DNA of 64,000 bases from Flaviflexus equikiangi (GCF_014069875.1 NZ_CP059676.1:1550001-1614000); one strand, 5' to 3'; numbered from the stretch's first letter, positions 46,699 to 55,825 are shown. Made by a program: numbers and translations. The notes: generated by a model from the sequence alone, not told the origin.

Positions 46699-47777
46699 AC
46701 GATCACCCTAATCCACCGGCCGGCGATCGATCTGGCCATGCCGATCGACCGAAGAAGCTCGAGAGAACTGACAGTTTCGGAGACGCTCAGGCCAGCCTCC
46801 CGCGCGAGGGCTGGAAGCGACCGTATTCGGCTCGTCTCCAGAGCGTTCCACACCTTCTTGTCACGCTCGTGCAAGCGATCATAGGACGTGGCATGCTCGG
46901 GCAGGATCGGGTCCGGTCCGATCGTTCCCAACAGTTCGAGCAGGTCCCCGGGCGATGTCACGCAGGTACCGAAATCCCGCAGCAGCTGGTTCGTTCCAGA
47001 ACTTGCGTGGGAGGTGATCGGGCCCGGCACCGCACAGACTTCTCGGCCCAGCTCACCGGCCCACCTCGCGGTGGAGAGCGCGCCCGAACGGCGGGCCGCC
47101 TCGACGACGACCGTTGCCTGCCCGAGTGCTGCGATAAGGCGGTTGCGAGACAGAAAGCGATGCCGTGCCGGCGCCGCTCCGGGAGGCTGTTCGGAGACGA
47201 TGGCACCGCCCGCCACAACGATCGTCTCGACGAGCGCGCGATGTGCCGCGGGATAGATCCTGTCGATTCCGCCGGCGGCCACGACCACGGTCCGGCCCCG
47301 CGCGGCAAGAGCGGCCCGATGAACGGCGGCATCAATGCCGTAGGCGCCGCCAGACACGAGGACGTGGGAGGAGCTCAAAGCGGTCGCGAACTCTGTCGCG
47401 ACCGCCGTCCCATAGTGCGTGGCCTCCCGTGAACCGACAATGGACACGGCTGGGCGGTTCAGCACACTCGAGTCACCATCGACCCACAGGACGATCGGCG
47501 TCATGTCGCCCAGGTCGTCCAGGCGTCGGGGCCACCCCGGATCGGTCGGAATGAGGAAGGTGCCGGGCTGTATGCCGTCTTCGACGTCTGGCGGCAGTCC
47601 CTCGAGACGTGTCCGCCACCTGTCTGCATACGGCGCATAGCCCGATAAATCGCCCGATTTGAGTGCTGTGAGAGCGTCCTCTGCCCCGCTGTCCACGAGA
47701 CTCCGTGCAGGATCTCCCGGTTCGCACAGATGTGACCAGATCGCGCGAGCTCGGTGCTCGCCGGTGAGTGATGTCAT
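46695..47777 (-). CDS. dprA: DNA-processing protein DprA
   Basis: A 360-residue DprA/Smf protein that loads RecA on incoming single-stranded DNA. The Rossmann core is clear: VSIVGSREATHYG, SGGAYGIDAAVHRAAL, GGIDRIYP, and RNRLIAALGQATVVVEA. A C-terminal winged-helix-like domain follows (LAREAGLSVSETVSSLELL). It is normally preceded by comM (yifB) and yraN, but here DUF2469 lies only 119 nt upstream. The RBS GGAAAGGCGG precedes the ATG. Confidence 0.93.
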   Translation of the reverse strand: MTSLTGEHRARAIWSHLCEPGDPARSLVDSGAEDALTALKSGDLSGYAPYADRWRTRLEGLPPDVEDGIQPGTFLIPTDPGWPRRLDDLGDMTPIVLWVDGDSSVLNRPAVSIVGSREATHYGTAVATEFATALSSSHVLVSGGAYGIDAAVHRAALAARGRTVVVAAGGIDRIYPAAHRALVETIVVAGGAIVSEQPPGAAPARHRFLSRNRLIAALGQATVVVEAARRSGALSTARWAGELGREVCAVPGPITSHASSGTNQLLRDFGTCVTSPGDLLELLGTIGPDPILPEHATSYDRLHERDKKVWNALETSRIRSLPALAREAGLSVSETVSSLELLRSIGMARSIAGRWIRVIV

Positions 47778-47857
47778 GGCGCCGCCTTTCCTCGACCATG
47801 ATCAGCCTCCTGCGGTTCGCCCGGTCACGCAGACGGTTCGTCTTCGGAGAAAGCAGA

Positions 47858-47882
47858 CGGCCCGTCCTCTGTGGACGGGCCG
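47858..47882 (-). terminator. Hairpin after the DUF2469 gene
   Basis: CGGCCCGTCC pairs with GGACGGGCCG. It lies 15 bases past the DUF2469 stop and separates the lepB-rnhB-DUF2469 unit from dprA. Confidence 0.75.
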
Positions 47883-47896
47883 AGCACGGGTGGTGC

Positions 47897-48211
47897 CTAC
47901 TTGTCGAGACCGAGATCTTTCATCAGGTCCGACTTGTTGAGCTCTTCGACATTGACATCCTTGAACGTGACGATGCGAACGGATTTCACGAAGCGTGTGG
48001 AACGGTAGATGTCCCACACCCAGGCATCCGTGAGAGACACATCAAAGAAGACTTCGCCGTTGCCCGACGAGCGGATCTTCACATCGACGTCGTTCGCGAG
48101 ATAGAACCTGCGCTCGGTTTCGACAACGAAACGGAAGAGGTTGAGAACGTCGCGGTACTCGCGGTATAGCGCGAGCTCCATGTCCCCCTCGAAGTTTTCC
48201 AATTCACTCAT
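47897..48211 (-). CDS. DUF2469 family protein
   Basis: A 104-residue acidic, aromatic-rich soluble protein. The start MSELENFEGDMELALYREY and the FRFVVETERRFYLAN segment (in part) are characteristic of DUF2469, an actinobacterial family that almost always follows rnhB, as here where the two overlap by 8 bases. Its function is unknown. It has no cysteines and no membrane segments. Confidence 0.9.
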   Translation of the reverse strand: MSELENFEGDMELALYREYRDVLNLFRFVVETERRFYLANDVDVKIRSSGNGEVFFDVSLTDAWVWDIYRSTRFVKSVRIVTFKDVNVEELNKSDLMKDLGLDK

Positions 48212-48863
48212 GTGCTACTCCTGGAAGTTTCCACGCGGTTCGGTGATGATGATGCGGCCCGAGCAATGTCAGCGCCTCAATGTGGGACGGCGACGCATAG
48301 CCTTTGTTCGAACTCCAACTATAGCCCTCTCCCCCATCCAATCGAGACATGAGAGAGTCTCTGGCAACCTTGGCAAGGATCGATGCGGCGGCAATGACAG
48401 TGCATGTCAGGTCGCCCTTCACGACCGTCCGCACCGGCGGTGTTGCCGCGGATGAGAAGAGGTCTGCATCCGTCAGCCAATCGTGGACGCCGTCAAGAAG
48501 AACAAGGTCCGGCTGCCGGGGCAACTCGGCAAGTGCATTCATCCCAGCCTCCCGCAGGGCTGGCACGATGCCGCGGGTGTTGATCGTCTCGACCGAGCCG
48601 TAGCCGACGGCTCCGGGAGCCCACTCTCTGATCGGGTGGACGAGCTCGTCTCGACTCTTGACCGAGAGGACCTTCGAATCGGCCAGCCCCGTGGGCGGGG
48701 GCGGGCTGTCAGAGGCGATGAGGACGGCTCCGACCGCGACCGGGCCCGCAAGCGATCCTCGACCGACCTCGTCCATGCCCACCAGGCAGGCCGGGCGCCC
48801 AAGGGACTCGGCGAGCTCGGCGAGCAGCCGCTGCTCGAGCTCTCGCGTGGCGAACCGTGTCAC
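48204..48863 (-). CDS. rnhB: Ribonuclease HII
   Basis: Removes ribonucleotides from DNA and RNA-DNA hybrids. The 219 residues contain the catalytic MDEVGRGSLAGPV (Asp-Glu), an Asp in LLDGVHDW, KGD, and ASILAKVARD near residue 170. The start is a GTG overlapping the lepB stop (GTGA). The next gene, DUF2469, starts within its 3' end. The overlaps show a compact lepB-rnhB-DUF2469 operon. Confidence 0.95.
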   Translation of the reverse strand: MTRFATRELEQRLLAELAESLGRPACLVGMDEVGRGSLAGPVAVGAVLIASDSPPPPTGLADSKVLSVKSRDELVHPIREWAPGAVGYGSVETINTRGIVPALREAGMNALAELPRQPDLVLLDGVHDWLTDADLFSSAATPPVRTVVKGDLTCTVIAAASILAKVARDSLMSRLDGGEGYSWSSNKGYASPSHIEALTLLGPHHHHRTAWKLPGVAHE

Positions 48864-49615
48864 GGCGAGGGAACATCCTCGAAGACTGCGGAGAAGTCGC
48901 CGAGTCCGCCGAAGCGCGACAGCGGATACATGATGAGGGAGACGCGCCCCTCGACATTGTCGACCGGCACGAAGCCGCCCCCGGGGGCTCCCATGTGGGC
49001 GCGTGAATCCTCCGAATTGGAACGATTATCGCCCATGACCCACAGGTGTCCGCTCGGCACGATGACATGGAAGTCCATCCCCGACGGGATGGTGCCCTCG
49101 CGGATGTAGGGTTCGTCGATGGGGACACCATTGACCAGGATCTCTCCGCCCTCGCTGCAGCACTCCACCTCGTCCCCGCCGACGCCGATGACCCGCTTGA
49201 CAAGATGCTGGCCGGAATCGCGCGGCAGGAGCCCGATCGTCTCACCGATCGTGTAGAGACCGTCGACAAGAGCAGATCGATCAGGATCTGGCTGATCATC
49301 CAGCCACCCGCCCGGATCGACGAAGACGACGATGTCGCCCCGGTTGATGTCATCGACGGAATCGGCAAGCTTGTTGACGATGATCCGGTCGCCGATCTCG
49401 AGCGTGTTCGTCATCGAGGAGGACGGAATATAGAACGCTTGGAACAGGAACGTCTTGATGAGGACGGAGACCACGAGTGCGAAGGCGATGACGGTGACGA
49501 GTTCGAGGACATAGGCCTTGACGCTCGTCTTCCCGGGGGCCGCACCGTGATCCTTCGAGGGTTCGGGAGCATAGCTGGGCGGCATCTCACCCTCGGGAAT
49601 ACTGTCCTCAGCCAT
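48860..49615 (-). CDS. lepB: Signal peptidase I
   Basis: A 251-residue membrane protease that cleaves signal peptides. An acidic cytoplasmic N-terminus leads to one membrane helix (about residues 34-55). The catalytic Ser is in PSSSMTNTL near residue 75, and the Lys is in LVKRVIGVGGDEV near residue 140. The GDNRSNSEDSR box is conserved. It lies between rplS and rnhB in the usual actinobacterial order and likely processes the surface proteins in this window. Confidence 0.95.
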   Translation of the reverse strand: MAEDSIPEGEMPPSYAPEPSKDHGAAPGKTSVKAYVLELVTVIAFALVVSVLIKTFLFQAFYIPSSSMTNTLEIGDRIIVNKLADSVDDINRGDIVVFVDPGGWLDDQPDPDRSALVDGLYTIGETIGLLPRDSGQHLVKRVIGVGGDEVECCSEGGEILVNGVPIDEPYIREGTIPSGMDFHVIVPSGHLWVMGDNRSNSEDSRAHMGAPGGGFVPVDNVEGRVSLIMYPLSRFGGLGDFSAVFEDVPSP

Positions 49616-49662
49616 TCATCCTCCTGACCTCGATAACTCTAGCAACCATGCGCGGCGAAAAA

Positions 49663-49696
49663 ATGCGACCCGCCGGATAATTCCAGCGGGCCGCAT
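49663..49696 (-). terminator. rplS intrinsic terminator
   Basis: On the minus strand ATGCGGCCCGC pairs with GCGGGTCGCAT (one G-U pair), followed by TTTTTT. It separates rplS from lepB. Confidence 0.88.
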
Positions 49697-49701
49697 CATC
49701 A

Positions 49702-50052
49702 CTACTTGTCGGTGCGCTTTTCGCGGATCTTCGCGGCCTTGCCGTGACGATCGCGCAGGTAGTACAGCTTCGCACGGCGCACGCGGCCGCGGGAGATGAC
49801 CTCGATCGACTCGATCGAGGGCGAGTGCAGCGGGAAGGTACGCTCCACGCCGACACCGAACGAGACCTTGCGGACCATGAAGGTCTCGCGCAGACCATCG
49901 CCGCGGCGAGCCAGGACAACACCCTGGAAGGCCTGGACGCGGGAACGGTTGCCTTCGACGATGTTGACGTTCACGCGGACGGTGTCACCGGCGCGGAAGT
50001 CGGGAAGGTCGGACTTGAGCGACTTGGCGTCGACAATATCGAGAGTATGCAT
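49702..50052 (-). CDS. rplS: 50S ribosomal protein L19
   Basis: A 116-residue L19 with the family core [30 protein letters not shown] and [13 protein letters not shown], each in part. It binds near the 30S-50S interface. It lies 143 nt after the trmD fusion, enough for its own promoter, and has its own terminator. Confidence 0.97.
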   Translation of the reverse strand: MHTLDIVDAKSLKSDLPDFRAGDTVRVNVNIVEGNRSRVQAFQGVVLARRGDGLRETFMVRKVSFGVGVERTFPLHSPSIESIEVISRGRVRRAKLYYLRDRHGKAAKIREKRTDK

Positions 50053-50195
50053 ACTTTTCTTCTATTCCCGCTCATGCACGCAGGTCACAAGCGATTATCG
50101 GGGCAGGCAGGCTGCCGAAGATACGGAGGATCTCGCCGATGCGCGTCCCCCTGCGGCAGGATATGCGCACTGTGTCAGCGAGTGATCAGCGCGTT

Positions 50196-51593
50196 CTAGT
50201 ATGTCACATCGAGAGTTCTCGCCATAACAACATCGTCGTTACTCTGCTCACCCACCATGAACGTCCGCCTGCCCACCACCTCGAAACCGAGCTTCGCGTA
50301 CAGGCCCTGGGCGCGCCTGTTCCGCGCGTTCGTTCCCAGCCACACGTAGGGGCGCTCCCACGCGCGGGTTGCGGACAACAGCTCCTCGAGCGTTGCGGTC
50401 ATAAGGAGCCCGCCGAGGCCGGATCCGCGCCAGTCGCGATGAAGGTAGAACTTCGAGAGTTCGATAAGCGGGCCGATCCGGTCTCCGACAGAGAGGACGG
50501 CATCAACCGGGGCGCCCTCATCCGCACCCGCCACGCCGTCACCGTCGGGGATGATCGACAGGGAGTAGGCGAGGAGATTGCCGTGCGTGTCCCGCACACC
50601 CACAACCCTCGTATCGTCTGACTGGATCGCGGCCGCGAAGAACTCTTCAGACAGGTTGGTCTCGAGGAAGGCTTCGATATCGGCCGGGCTCATGGTCGGA
50701 GGGCATGCATCCGGGAACGTGGAGCGTGCCAGGGCCGCGTACTCCGCCGCCGCGTGCCTGTTCCGCGCAATCTCAGCGGTCGGCCTGATCGGATGAGCAC
50801 CGACGGCTGGATTCTTCGGCCAATACCACCCGTGTTGTCCGAGAGTCGCCCGGTCGCGCCTGTCGAGCGACGCGGCGTCGAGGCCGGCGATCATGTCGGG
50901 CCTGCGGAGTGCAGTCTTCCGCAGCGCTTCATCGCGTCGCCAACGGGCGACTCGCCCGTGGTCGCCGGAGGTGAGGATGGCCGGCACTGATAGGCCGCGC
51001 CAGTCGAGCGGTCTCGTATAGTTCGGATACTCGAGAAGACCGGCTGTGCCATGCGATTCCTCGACGAGGGATTGGGGATTGCCGATCACACCGGGGACGA
51101 GCCGCGCGACGGCCTCGACGAGTGCGAGCGCCGCGACTTCACCGCCGTTGAGAACGTAGTCTCCGAGGCTGAACTCGAAGACCTCGACGTCGTCACGATT
51201 CGCATAGTGGTCCGCGACGCGGCCGTCAATACCCTCATACCTGCCGCAGGCGATGACGATCTGGTCCGAGCCGGTGGCAAGATCGTTGCAGATCTCTTGG
51301 CTGAGCGGATATCCCGCCGGTGTCGGTATCGCGAGAATGCGGCGGGGATGGGCTATTCCGAGATCGGCATCGAATGCCGTATCGAGGGCCTTGCCCCAGA
51401 TATCGGCTCTCATCACCATCCCGGCCCCGCCTCCGACGGGAGTGTCATCGACGGTCCGATGCCGATCCTCGGTCCAGTCGCGAAGGTCGTGGACGCGGAC
51501 ATCGATCGCCCCGCCCTCGTTCGCCTTCCCAACGAGAGAGAGTTGGAGCGAGTTGAGGTAGGAGGGGAAGACGGAGAAGATATCGAAGCGCAT
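50196..51593 (-). CDS. trmD: TrmD tRNA(m1G37) methyltransferase fused to a C-terminal GNAT acetyltransferase
   Basis: A 465-residue fusion. Residues 1 to about 250 are a complete TrmD: VGGGAGMVM, the knot-forming CGRYEGIDGR (117-125) and FSLGDYVLNGGE (141-152, with the catalytic Asp), ending LDRRDRATL. Residues about 267-465 form a full GNAT domain (IRPTAEIARN at its front, FYLHRDWRGSGLGGLLM as acetyl-CoA loop near 383, WLGTNARNRRAQGLYAKLGFE near 419). The GNAT half resembles PaiA-type polyamine acetyltransferases. The frame is unbroken across the joint. The gene follows rimM with no gap. TrmD normally has 230-270 residues. Confidence 0.9.
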   Translation of the reverse strand: MRFDIFSVFPSYLNSLQLSLVGKANEGGAIDVRVHDLRDWTEDRHRTVDDTPVGGGAGMVMRADIWGKALDTAFDADLGIAHPRRILAIPTPAGYPLSQEICNDLATGSDQIVIACGRYEGIDGRVADHYANRDDVEVFEFSLGDYVLNGGEVAALALVEAVARLVPGVIGNPQSLVEESHGTAGLLEYPNYTRPLDWRGLSVPAILTSGDHGRVARWRRDEALRKTALRRPDMIAGLDAASLDRRDRATLGQHGWYWPKNPAVGAHPIRPTAEIARNRHAAAEYAALARSTFPDACPPTMSPADIEAFLETNLSEEFFAAAIQSDDTRVVGVRDTHGNLLAYSLSIIPDGDGVAGADEGAPVDAVLSVGDRIGPLIELSKFYLHRDWRGSGLGGLLMTATLEELLSATRAWERPYVWLGTNARNRRAQGLYAKLGFEVVGRRTFMVGEQSNDDVVMARTLDVTY

Positions 51594-52130
51594 TCAGTCT
51601 TCTCCGTCAGCAATGATGATGTCCTCGTCCGAGAACAGTCCGGGGGGAGCATCGATGACGACACACCCGTCCTCGAGATCGACCTCGGTCACGATGTCCT
51701 GCACGAACGGGACGCGCGTGATCTTCCCATCCGGTTCCTCGACGACGAGCAGATCCTGAGCCGGCATCGTCTCCAAGTCCGTCACGGTTCCGAGGGTGTA
51801 GCCGTCCGGATCGAGAGCTTCGAGACCGACCAGCTCGTGCCGATACCAGCCCTCGTCGTCCCGCTCCTCCTCCTCATCCGTCTCGATGACGAGCGCGACC
51901 CCGCGGAGCCCCTCCGCGCCCGTGCGATCGTTGACCTCCTCGAAGGCGACAAAGAGCGAATCTTTGTAGACTCTGGATTTCTTGATCGTCAACGGGCCCG
52001 CCTCGGGCGGCTCCGTCTCCAAAACAGCCCCCACGCCGAGACGTTGCTCGGGGGAGTCCGTTCGAACGTCGAGGCGCACTTCGCCCTTGAGACCATGAGG
52101 CTGACCGATGATAGCTACCCGTAATTGCAC
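51594..52130 (-). CDS. rimM: Ribosome maturation factor RimM
   Basis: Helps mature the 30S head and binds S19. It has about 178 residues. The N-terminal barrel begins VQLRVAIIGQPHGLKGEVRL (in part) and the C-terminal PRC-barrel includes LGTVTDLE and PFVQDIV. The GTG at 52130 has no RBS. TACCCT sits six bases upstream, so a leaderless mRNA is likely. A strong terminator just upstream cuts it off from khpA, making rimM-trmD a separate transcript. Confidence 0.93.
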   Translation of the reverse strand: MQLRVAIIGQPHGLKGEVRLDVRTDSPEQRLGVGAVLETEPPEAGPLTIKKSRVYKDSLFVAFEEVNDRTGAEGLRGVALVIETDEEEERDDEGWYRHELVGLEALDPDGYTLGTVTDLETMPAQDLLVVEEPDGKITRVPFVQDIVTEVDLEDGCVVIDAPPGLFSDEDIIIADGED

Positions 52131-52136
52131 GTTCTC

Positions 52137-52142
52137 AGGGTA
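52137..52142 (-). promoter_or_regulatory. -10 box of leaderless rimM-trmD mRNA
   Basis: TACCCT on the minus strand, six bases before the GTG start at 52130. It lies right after the khpA terminator. Confidence 0.4.
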
Positions 52143-52148
52143 CAAGAC

Positions 52149-52180
52149 GGGGCCGGTGCGATAAGAATCGCACCGGCCCC
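52149..52180 (-). terminator. Strong hairpin after khpA
   Basis: GGGGCCGGTGCGAT pairs perfectly with ATCGCACCGGCCCC around AAGA. It ends the rpsP-khpA transcript. Confidence 0.88.
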
Positions 52181-52191
52181 ACGACTTGCTG

Positions 52192-52431
52192 TTATGCCTG
52201 GTCAGTCTCGACGACGTCGACCCTGATCGAGCCGCGCGCAACGAGCGCGGACATGACGGAGCGCAGAGCTCGAGCGGTCCGTCCGGACCGTCCGATCACG
52301 CGACCGAGATCGTCGGGGTGGACTCGTACCTCGAGGGTCTCGCCGCGCCGACCGCGCTTCGAGTCGACACGAACATCGTCGGGATTATCGACGATTCCAC
52401 GCACGAGGTGCTCGAGAACATCCGCCAGCAT
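52192..52431 (-). CDS. khpA: KH-domain RNA-binding protein KhpA
   Basis: A 79-residue single-KH-domain protein. The GxxG loop is GRSG in GRVIGRSGRTARALR. It starts in the rpsP stop (TAATG). KhpA with KhpB binds many transcripts and affects cell elongation in other Gram-positives. The rpsP-khpA order is conserved. Confidence 0.93.
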   Translation of the reverse strand: MLADVLEHLVRGIVDNPDDVRVDSKRGRRGETLEVRVHPDDLGRVIGRSGRTARALRSVMSALVARGSIRVDVVETDQA

Positions 52432-52886
52432 TAGGCGTCCTCAGCCGGAGCTTCTGCCTCGGCGGACGCTTCAGCCTCAGCTTCGGCCCGAGCGGCGAGA
52501 TTAGCTTCGGCCTTCTTGGCGCGCTGCTTCTCTGCCTCATCCTGGATCTTGGCAATGGCCTCGTCACGTGCCTTGGTCTTCTCGTCTTCCGAGATTTCCT
52601 TGACGGCAAGCATGCCTTCGGTGTTGCCCTTGCCGCGGAACTTGGCCCAGTCGCCGGTGATGTGGAGCTGACGACGGACGGCATCGGACGGCTGTGCGCC
52701 GACGGAGAGCCAGTACTGTGCGCGCTCGGAGTTGATCTCGATCAACGAGGGCTCCATGAGCGGGTTGTACTTGCCGATCTCCTCGATGACGCGACCATCG
52801 CGCTTCTTGCGCGAATCGACGACGACAACACGGTAAACCGGCGCATGGATCTTGCCCATGCGCTTCAAACGAATCTTAACTGCCAC
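52431..52886 (-). CDS. rpsP: 30S ribosomal protein S16
   Basis: Begins [13 protein letters not shown], the typical S16 start, then [15 protein letters not shown] and GKYNPL. At 151 residues it is longer than E. coli S16 (82) because of an Ala/Glu/Lys-rich C-terminal tail, a usual actinobacterial feature. The GTG at 52886 is chosen for the conserved N-terminus. Another GTG lies four codons upstream with GGAG too close. It is coupled to khpA by TAATG. Confidence 0.95.
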   Translation of the reverse strand: MAVKIRLKRMGKIHAPVYRVVVVDSRKKRDGRVIEEIGKYNPLMEPSLIEINSERAQYWLSVGAQPSDAVRRQLHITGDWAKFRGKGNTEGMLAVKEISEDEKTKARDEAIAKIQDEAEKQRAKKAEANLAARAEAEAEASAEAEAPAEDA

Positions 52887-53049
52887 TTGTGTGGTCACTC
52901 CTGGTTCTGAGTTATGGAATCGGGTCTTCTTGGTGGGGCCAAGATGACCGTTCTCCGGGACACGGCATGAGTAGGCGAGAGGGTCCTGAAAACACGCCGG
53001 GTACAGCGACCAATTCTGCCAGAGAACGCCGCTCAACCCAAGTGCAACA

Positions 53050-54144
53050 TCACACCTCGGGGGTGGCCTCACTCACGAGTGTGCCGGCCCGGATAACGGC
53101 GACCGGTCGATCGAGCACGGACATGTCGGTTCTCGGGTCCGATTCGTAGATCACGACGTCCGCGACAGTGCCCTCCTCGAGACTGCTGTAGCCGAGGCGG
53201 CTCCTGCCCTCCCACGAGGCGGCAGCAAGGACCGTGGGGGCCGGTATGCCGACGGACACGCAGGCCTGAAGCTCGCTCGGCAGCGTGCCGTAGGCGAGCG
53301 TGCTCCCCGAATCGGAGCCCATGAGCAGCGCGATCCCAGCATCCGCCATGGCCGCCATATGCTCGTAGCGGTTCTCGAACATTCTCATCATCCGCTCGGC
53401 ATAGACCGGGTACTTCTGGCCCGCCTGGCGGGCGATATCGGCGAAGGTGGACACCTGGTTCGCGGTGGGCGTGACGAGGATGCCGCGCGCGGCCACCTCG
53501 GACATCTGATCCCGTGTCATTCCCGTGCCGTGCTCGATGTCATCGACACCGGCCTCGAGCAGATCGTCGATCGTGTCCGTTCCGAACGTGTGGACAGCAA
53601 CACGGGCGCCGGCCTCGTGTGCGGCCTGGATCGCATCGACGAGAACGTCGCGCGGCCATAGCGGCTCAAGGTCAGAGTCCGCTCCGCGGGAGCGGTCGAT
53701 CCAGTCACCGACGAGCTTGACCCACCCATCGCCGCGCTGTGCCTCCTCGACGATGACAGAGGGCAGCTCTGCCGGTTCGATGTCGCGGGAGACTCCCCGC
53801 AGGTAACGCTTGGGGCGAGCGATGTGGGTGCCGCAGTGGATGATCGTCGGCGTGGCAGGCTCACCGTCGATCCACCGCATGTCTGCCGGCACGCCGAGGT
53901 CCCGGACAAGCGTCACCCCCGTTGCGAGAACATCGCGCGCCTGCCCGAGAGCGTCCTCGCGAGAGACGACGAGATCAGCCCCGAGCCCGATGTGGCAGTG
54001 CACGTCGACCAGCCCCGGCATCGCGACACCCGCGATCGTCGTCGCGGCCGATGCACCGGCTGGCTTCGTGTAGGTGATGACGCCGTCGACGATCCATGCC
54101 TCGGATGCTTCTCCGGGGAGGATGGTGCCGGAAAGGTGGATCAT
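53050..54144 (-). CDS. Amidohydrolase family protein
   Basis: A 364-residue metal-dependent hydrolase. [12 protein letters not shown] has the HxH metal motif. A Lys in WVKLVG may be the bridging residue, VAVHTFG and DIEHGTG carry the next histidines, and the late GSDSG has the catalytic Asp. The pattern is closest to imidazolonepropionase-like/prolidase-like amidohydrolases. It overlaps ffh by four bases and lies before rpsP, a position seen in several actinobacteria. The substrate is unknown and it has no obvious link to the ribosome genes around it. Confidence 0.82.
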   Translation of the reverse strand: MIHLSGTILPGEASEAWIVDGVITYTKPAGASAATTIAGVAMPGLVDVHCHIGLGADLVVSREDALGQARDVLATGVTLVRDLGVPADMRWIDGEPATPTIIHCGTHIARPKRYLRGVSRDIEPAELPSVIVEEAQRGDGWVKLVGDWIDRSRGADSDLEPLWPRDVLVDAIQAAHEAGARVAVHTFGTDTIDDLLEAGVDDIEHGTGMTRDQMSEVAARGILVTPTANQVSTFADIARQAGQKYPVYAERMMRMFENRYEHMAAMADAGIALLMGSDSGSTLAYGTLPSELQACVSVGIPAPTVLAAASWEGRSRLGYSSLEEGTVADVVIYESDPRTDMSVLDRPVAVIRAGTLVSEATPEV

Positions 54145-55688
54145 CGGAGGAACTTTGCCAGCTCGTTCAGGTCTGGTGCATCATCTGAACCCTTGGCAAC
54201 GCCGAAGGCTGAACCCTGGGGTGCGTTGGCGGCTTTCTTCGCGGCCTCGCGCTCCTGCTGCGCCCTCTTCGCCGGATTGCCGGAACGGCCCTTCTTGTTC
54301 GAGGACTTGGCCTTCTTCGATGCTGCTGGCTGGCGGGCCTTCGCACGCTTCCCCATGCCAGGGAGGGACCCCATGCCGGGGGCTCCCCCGCCCCGAGACA
54401 TGTGCTGCATGAGAGTCTTGGCCTTCTCGAACCTGTCCATGAGGGCATTCACCTCTTGGACGGTGGTGCCCGAGCCGTTGGCGATCCGCAGGCGCCGGGA
54501 TCCGTTGAGGATCTTCGGGTCAGTGCGCTCACGTGGCGTCATCGACCTGATGATCGCTTCGACGCGGTCGATCTCCCTCTCGTCGAAGTTCTCGAGCTCG
54601 TTGCGGAACTGTCCCATGCCCGGCATCATGCCGAGCATCTTCTTCATCGATCCCATCTTCTTGATCTGCTGAAGCTGGGACAGGAAGTCGTTGAGCGTGA
54701 ACGTGCCCCCTGCCATCTTCTCGGCAAGGTCTTCGGCTTCCTTCTCGTCGTAGGCCTTCTGTGCCTGCTCGATGAGGGTGAGGATGTCTCCCATGTCGAG
54801 GATGCGGGAGGCCATGCGGTCCGCGTGGAAGCGCTCGAAGTCGTCAAGCTTCTCGCCGGTGGAGGCGAAGAGGACCGGTACACCGGTCACGCCCCGCACG
54901 GACAGGGCCGCGCCGCCGCGAGCATCGCCGTCGAGCTTGGAGAGGACGACGCCAGTGAAACCGACGCCGTCACGGAACGCGATCGAGGTTTGGACGGCAT
55001 CCTGGCCGATCATCGCATCGAGGACGAACAGTGTTTCGTTCGGCCTCACCGCGTCGCGGATGTCCCGCGCCTGCGCCATCATCTCCTCATCGATGCCGAG
55101 ACGGCCGGCCGTATCGACGATGACGATGTTGTAGTGGTTGGCTCGCGCGTGGTCGACGCCTTCGCGTGCGACTCTGACCGGATCGCCGATTCCGTTGCCG
55201 GGCTCGGGGGCCCACACGTCGACGCCGGCCTGGCCGCCGACGATCTGAAGCTGGTTGACGGCGTTGGGGCGTTGCAGGTCGGAGGCGATGAGAAGGACCT
55301 TGTTGTCGCGTTCCTTCAACCATTTGCCGAGCTTGCCCGCGAGAGTGGTCTTGCCCGCGCCCTGGAGGCCGGCGAGCATGATGACGGTGGGCGGATGTGA
55401 AGCGAAATTCAGTTCCCTCGTGTCACCGCCGAGGATTTCGATGAGTTCGTCGTTGACGATCTTGATGACCTGCTGGGCGGGGTTGAGGGCCTGCGACTGG
55501 AGGGCCGTGATGGCCTTCTCCCGCACTGCGGACGTGAACTGTCGAACGACGGGCAGTGCCACGTCTGCCTCGAGGAGGGCGCGGCGAATCTCCCGGATCG
55601 TACCGTCGACGTCCGCCTCGGACAGGCGGCCCTTGCCGCGCAGCTGCTTAAAAGAGCCGGTTATCCGATCAGAGAGTGATGCAAACAC
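54141..55688 (-). CDS. ffh: Signal recognition particle protein Ffh
   Basis: SRP GTPase that targets nascent membrane proteins. The 515 residues comprise an N domain, a G domain with LAGLQGAGKTTLAGKL, VDTAGRLGIDEEM, and LSKLDGDARGGAALS, and a Met-rich M domain (MMPGMGQF...SRGGGAPGMGSLPGMGKR, quoted in part) that binds 4.5S RNA and signal peptides. The tail is Lys/Ala-rich. The 4.5S RNA gene was not found in the window. The amidohydrolase gene overlaps its 3' end. Confidence 0.97.
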   Translation of the reverse strand: MFASLSDRITGSFKQLRGKGRLSEADVDGTIREIRRALLEADVALPVVRQFTSAVREKAITALQSQALNPAQQVIKIVNDELIEILGGDTRELNFASHPPTVIMLAGLQGAGKTTLAGKLGKWLKERDNKVLLIASDLQRPNAVNQLQIVGGQAGVDVWAPEPGNGIGDPVRVAREGVDHARANHYNIVIVDTAGRLGIDEEMMAQARDIRDAVRPNETLFVLDAMIGQDAVQTSIAFRDGVGFTGVVLSKLDGDARGGAALSVRGVTGVPVLFASTGEKLDDFERFHADRMASRILDMGDILTLIEQAQKAYDEKEAEDLAEKMAGGTFTLNDFLSQLQQIKKMGSMKKMLGMMPGMGQFRNELENFDEREIDRVEAIIRSMTPRERTDPKILNGSRRLRIANGSGTTVQEVNALMDRFEKAKTLMQHMSRGGGAPGMGSLPGMGKRAKARQPAASKKAKSSNKKGRSGNPAKRAQQEREAAKKAANAPQGSAFGVAKGSDDAPDLNELAKFLR

Positions 55689-55788
55689 AGTCTTCCTATC
55701 CTTTGACTTCGTTCAGAGTAGTCGTTTCTGACGCCGCTCGACTACCCGATGCGACCTCCGCCCGCACATGAGTCTACCGTGCCGCGGT

Positions 55789-55808
55789 GGGGCGGCTGAG
55801 TCCGCCCC
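55789..55808 (-). terminator. Possible hairpin after the ribokinase gene
   Basis: GGGGCGG pairs with CCGCCCC around CTGAGT, 18 bases past the stop. There is no T-run, so this is weak. Confidence 0.35.
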
Positions 55809-55825
55809 CGCCCATCGCCCAACCG

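Noticed and set aside
54141-55825. 4.5S (SRP) RNA gene near ffh
   Set aside because: No GGAA-capped hairpin of the expected length with the conserved SRP domain IV bases was found in the flanking gaps.
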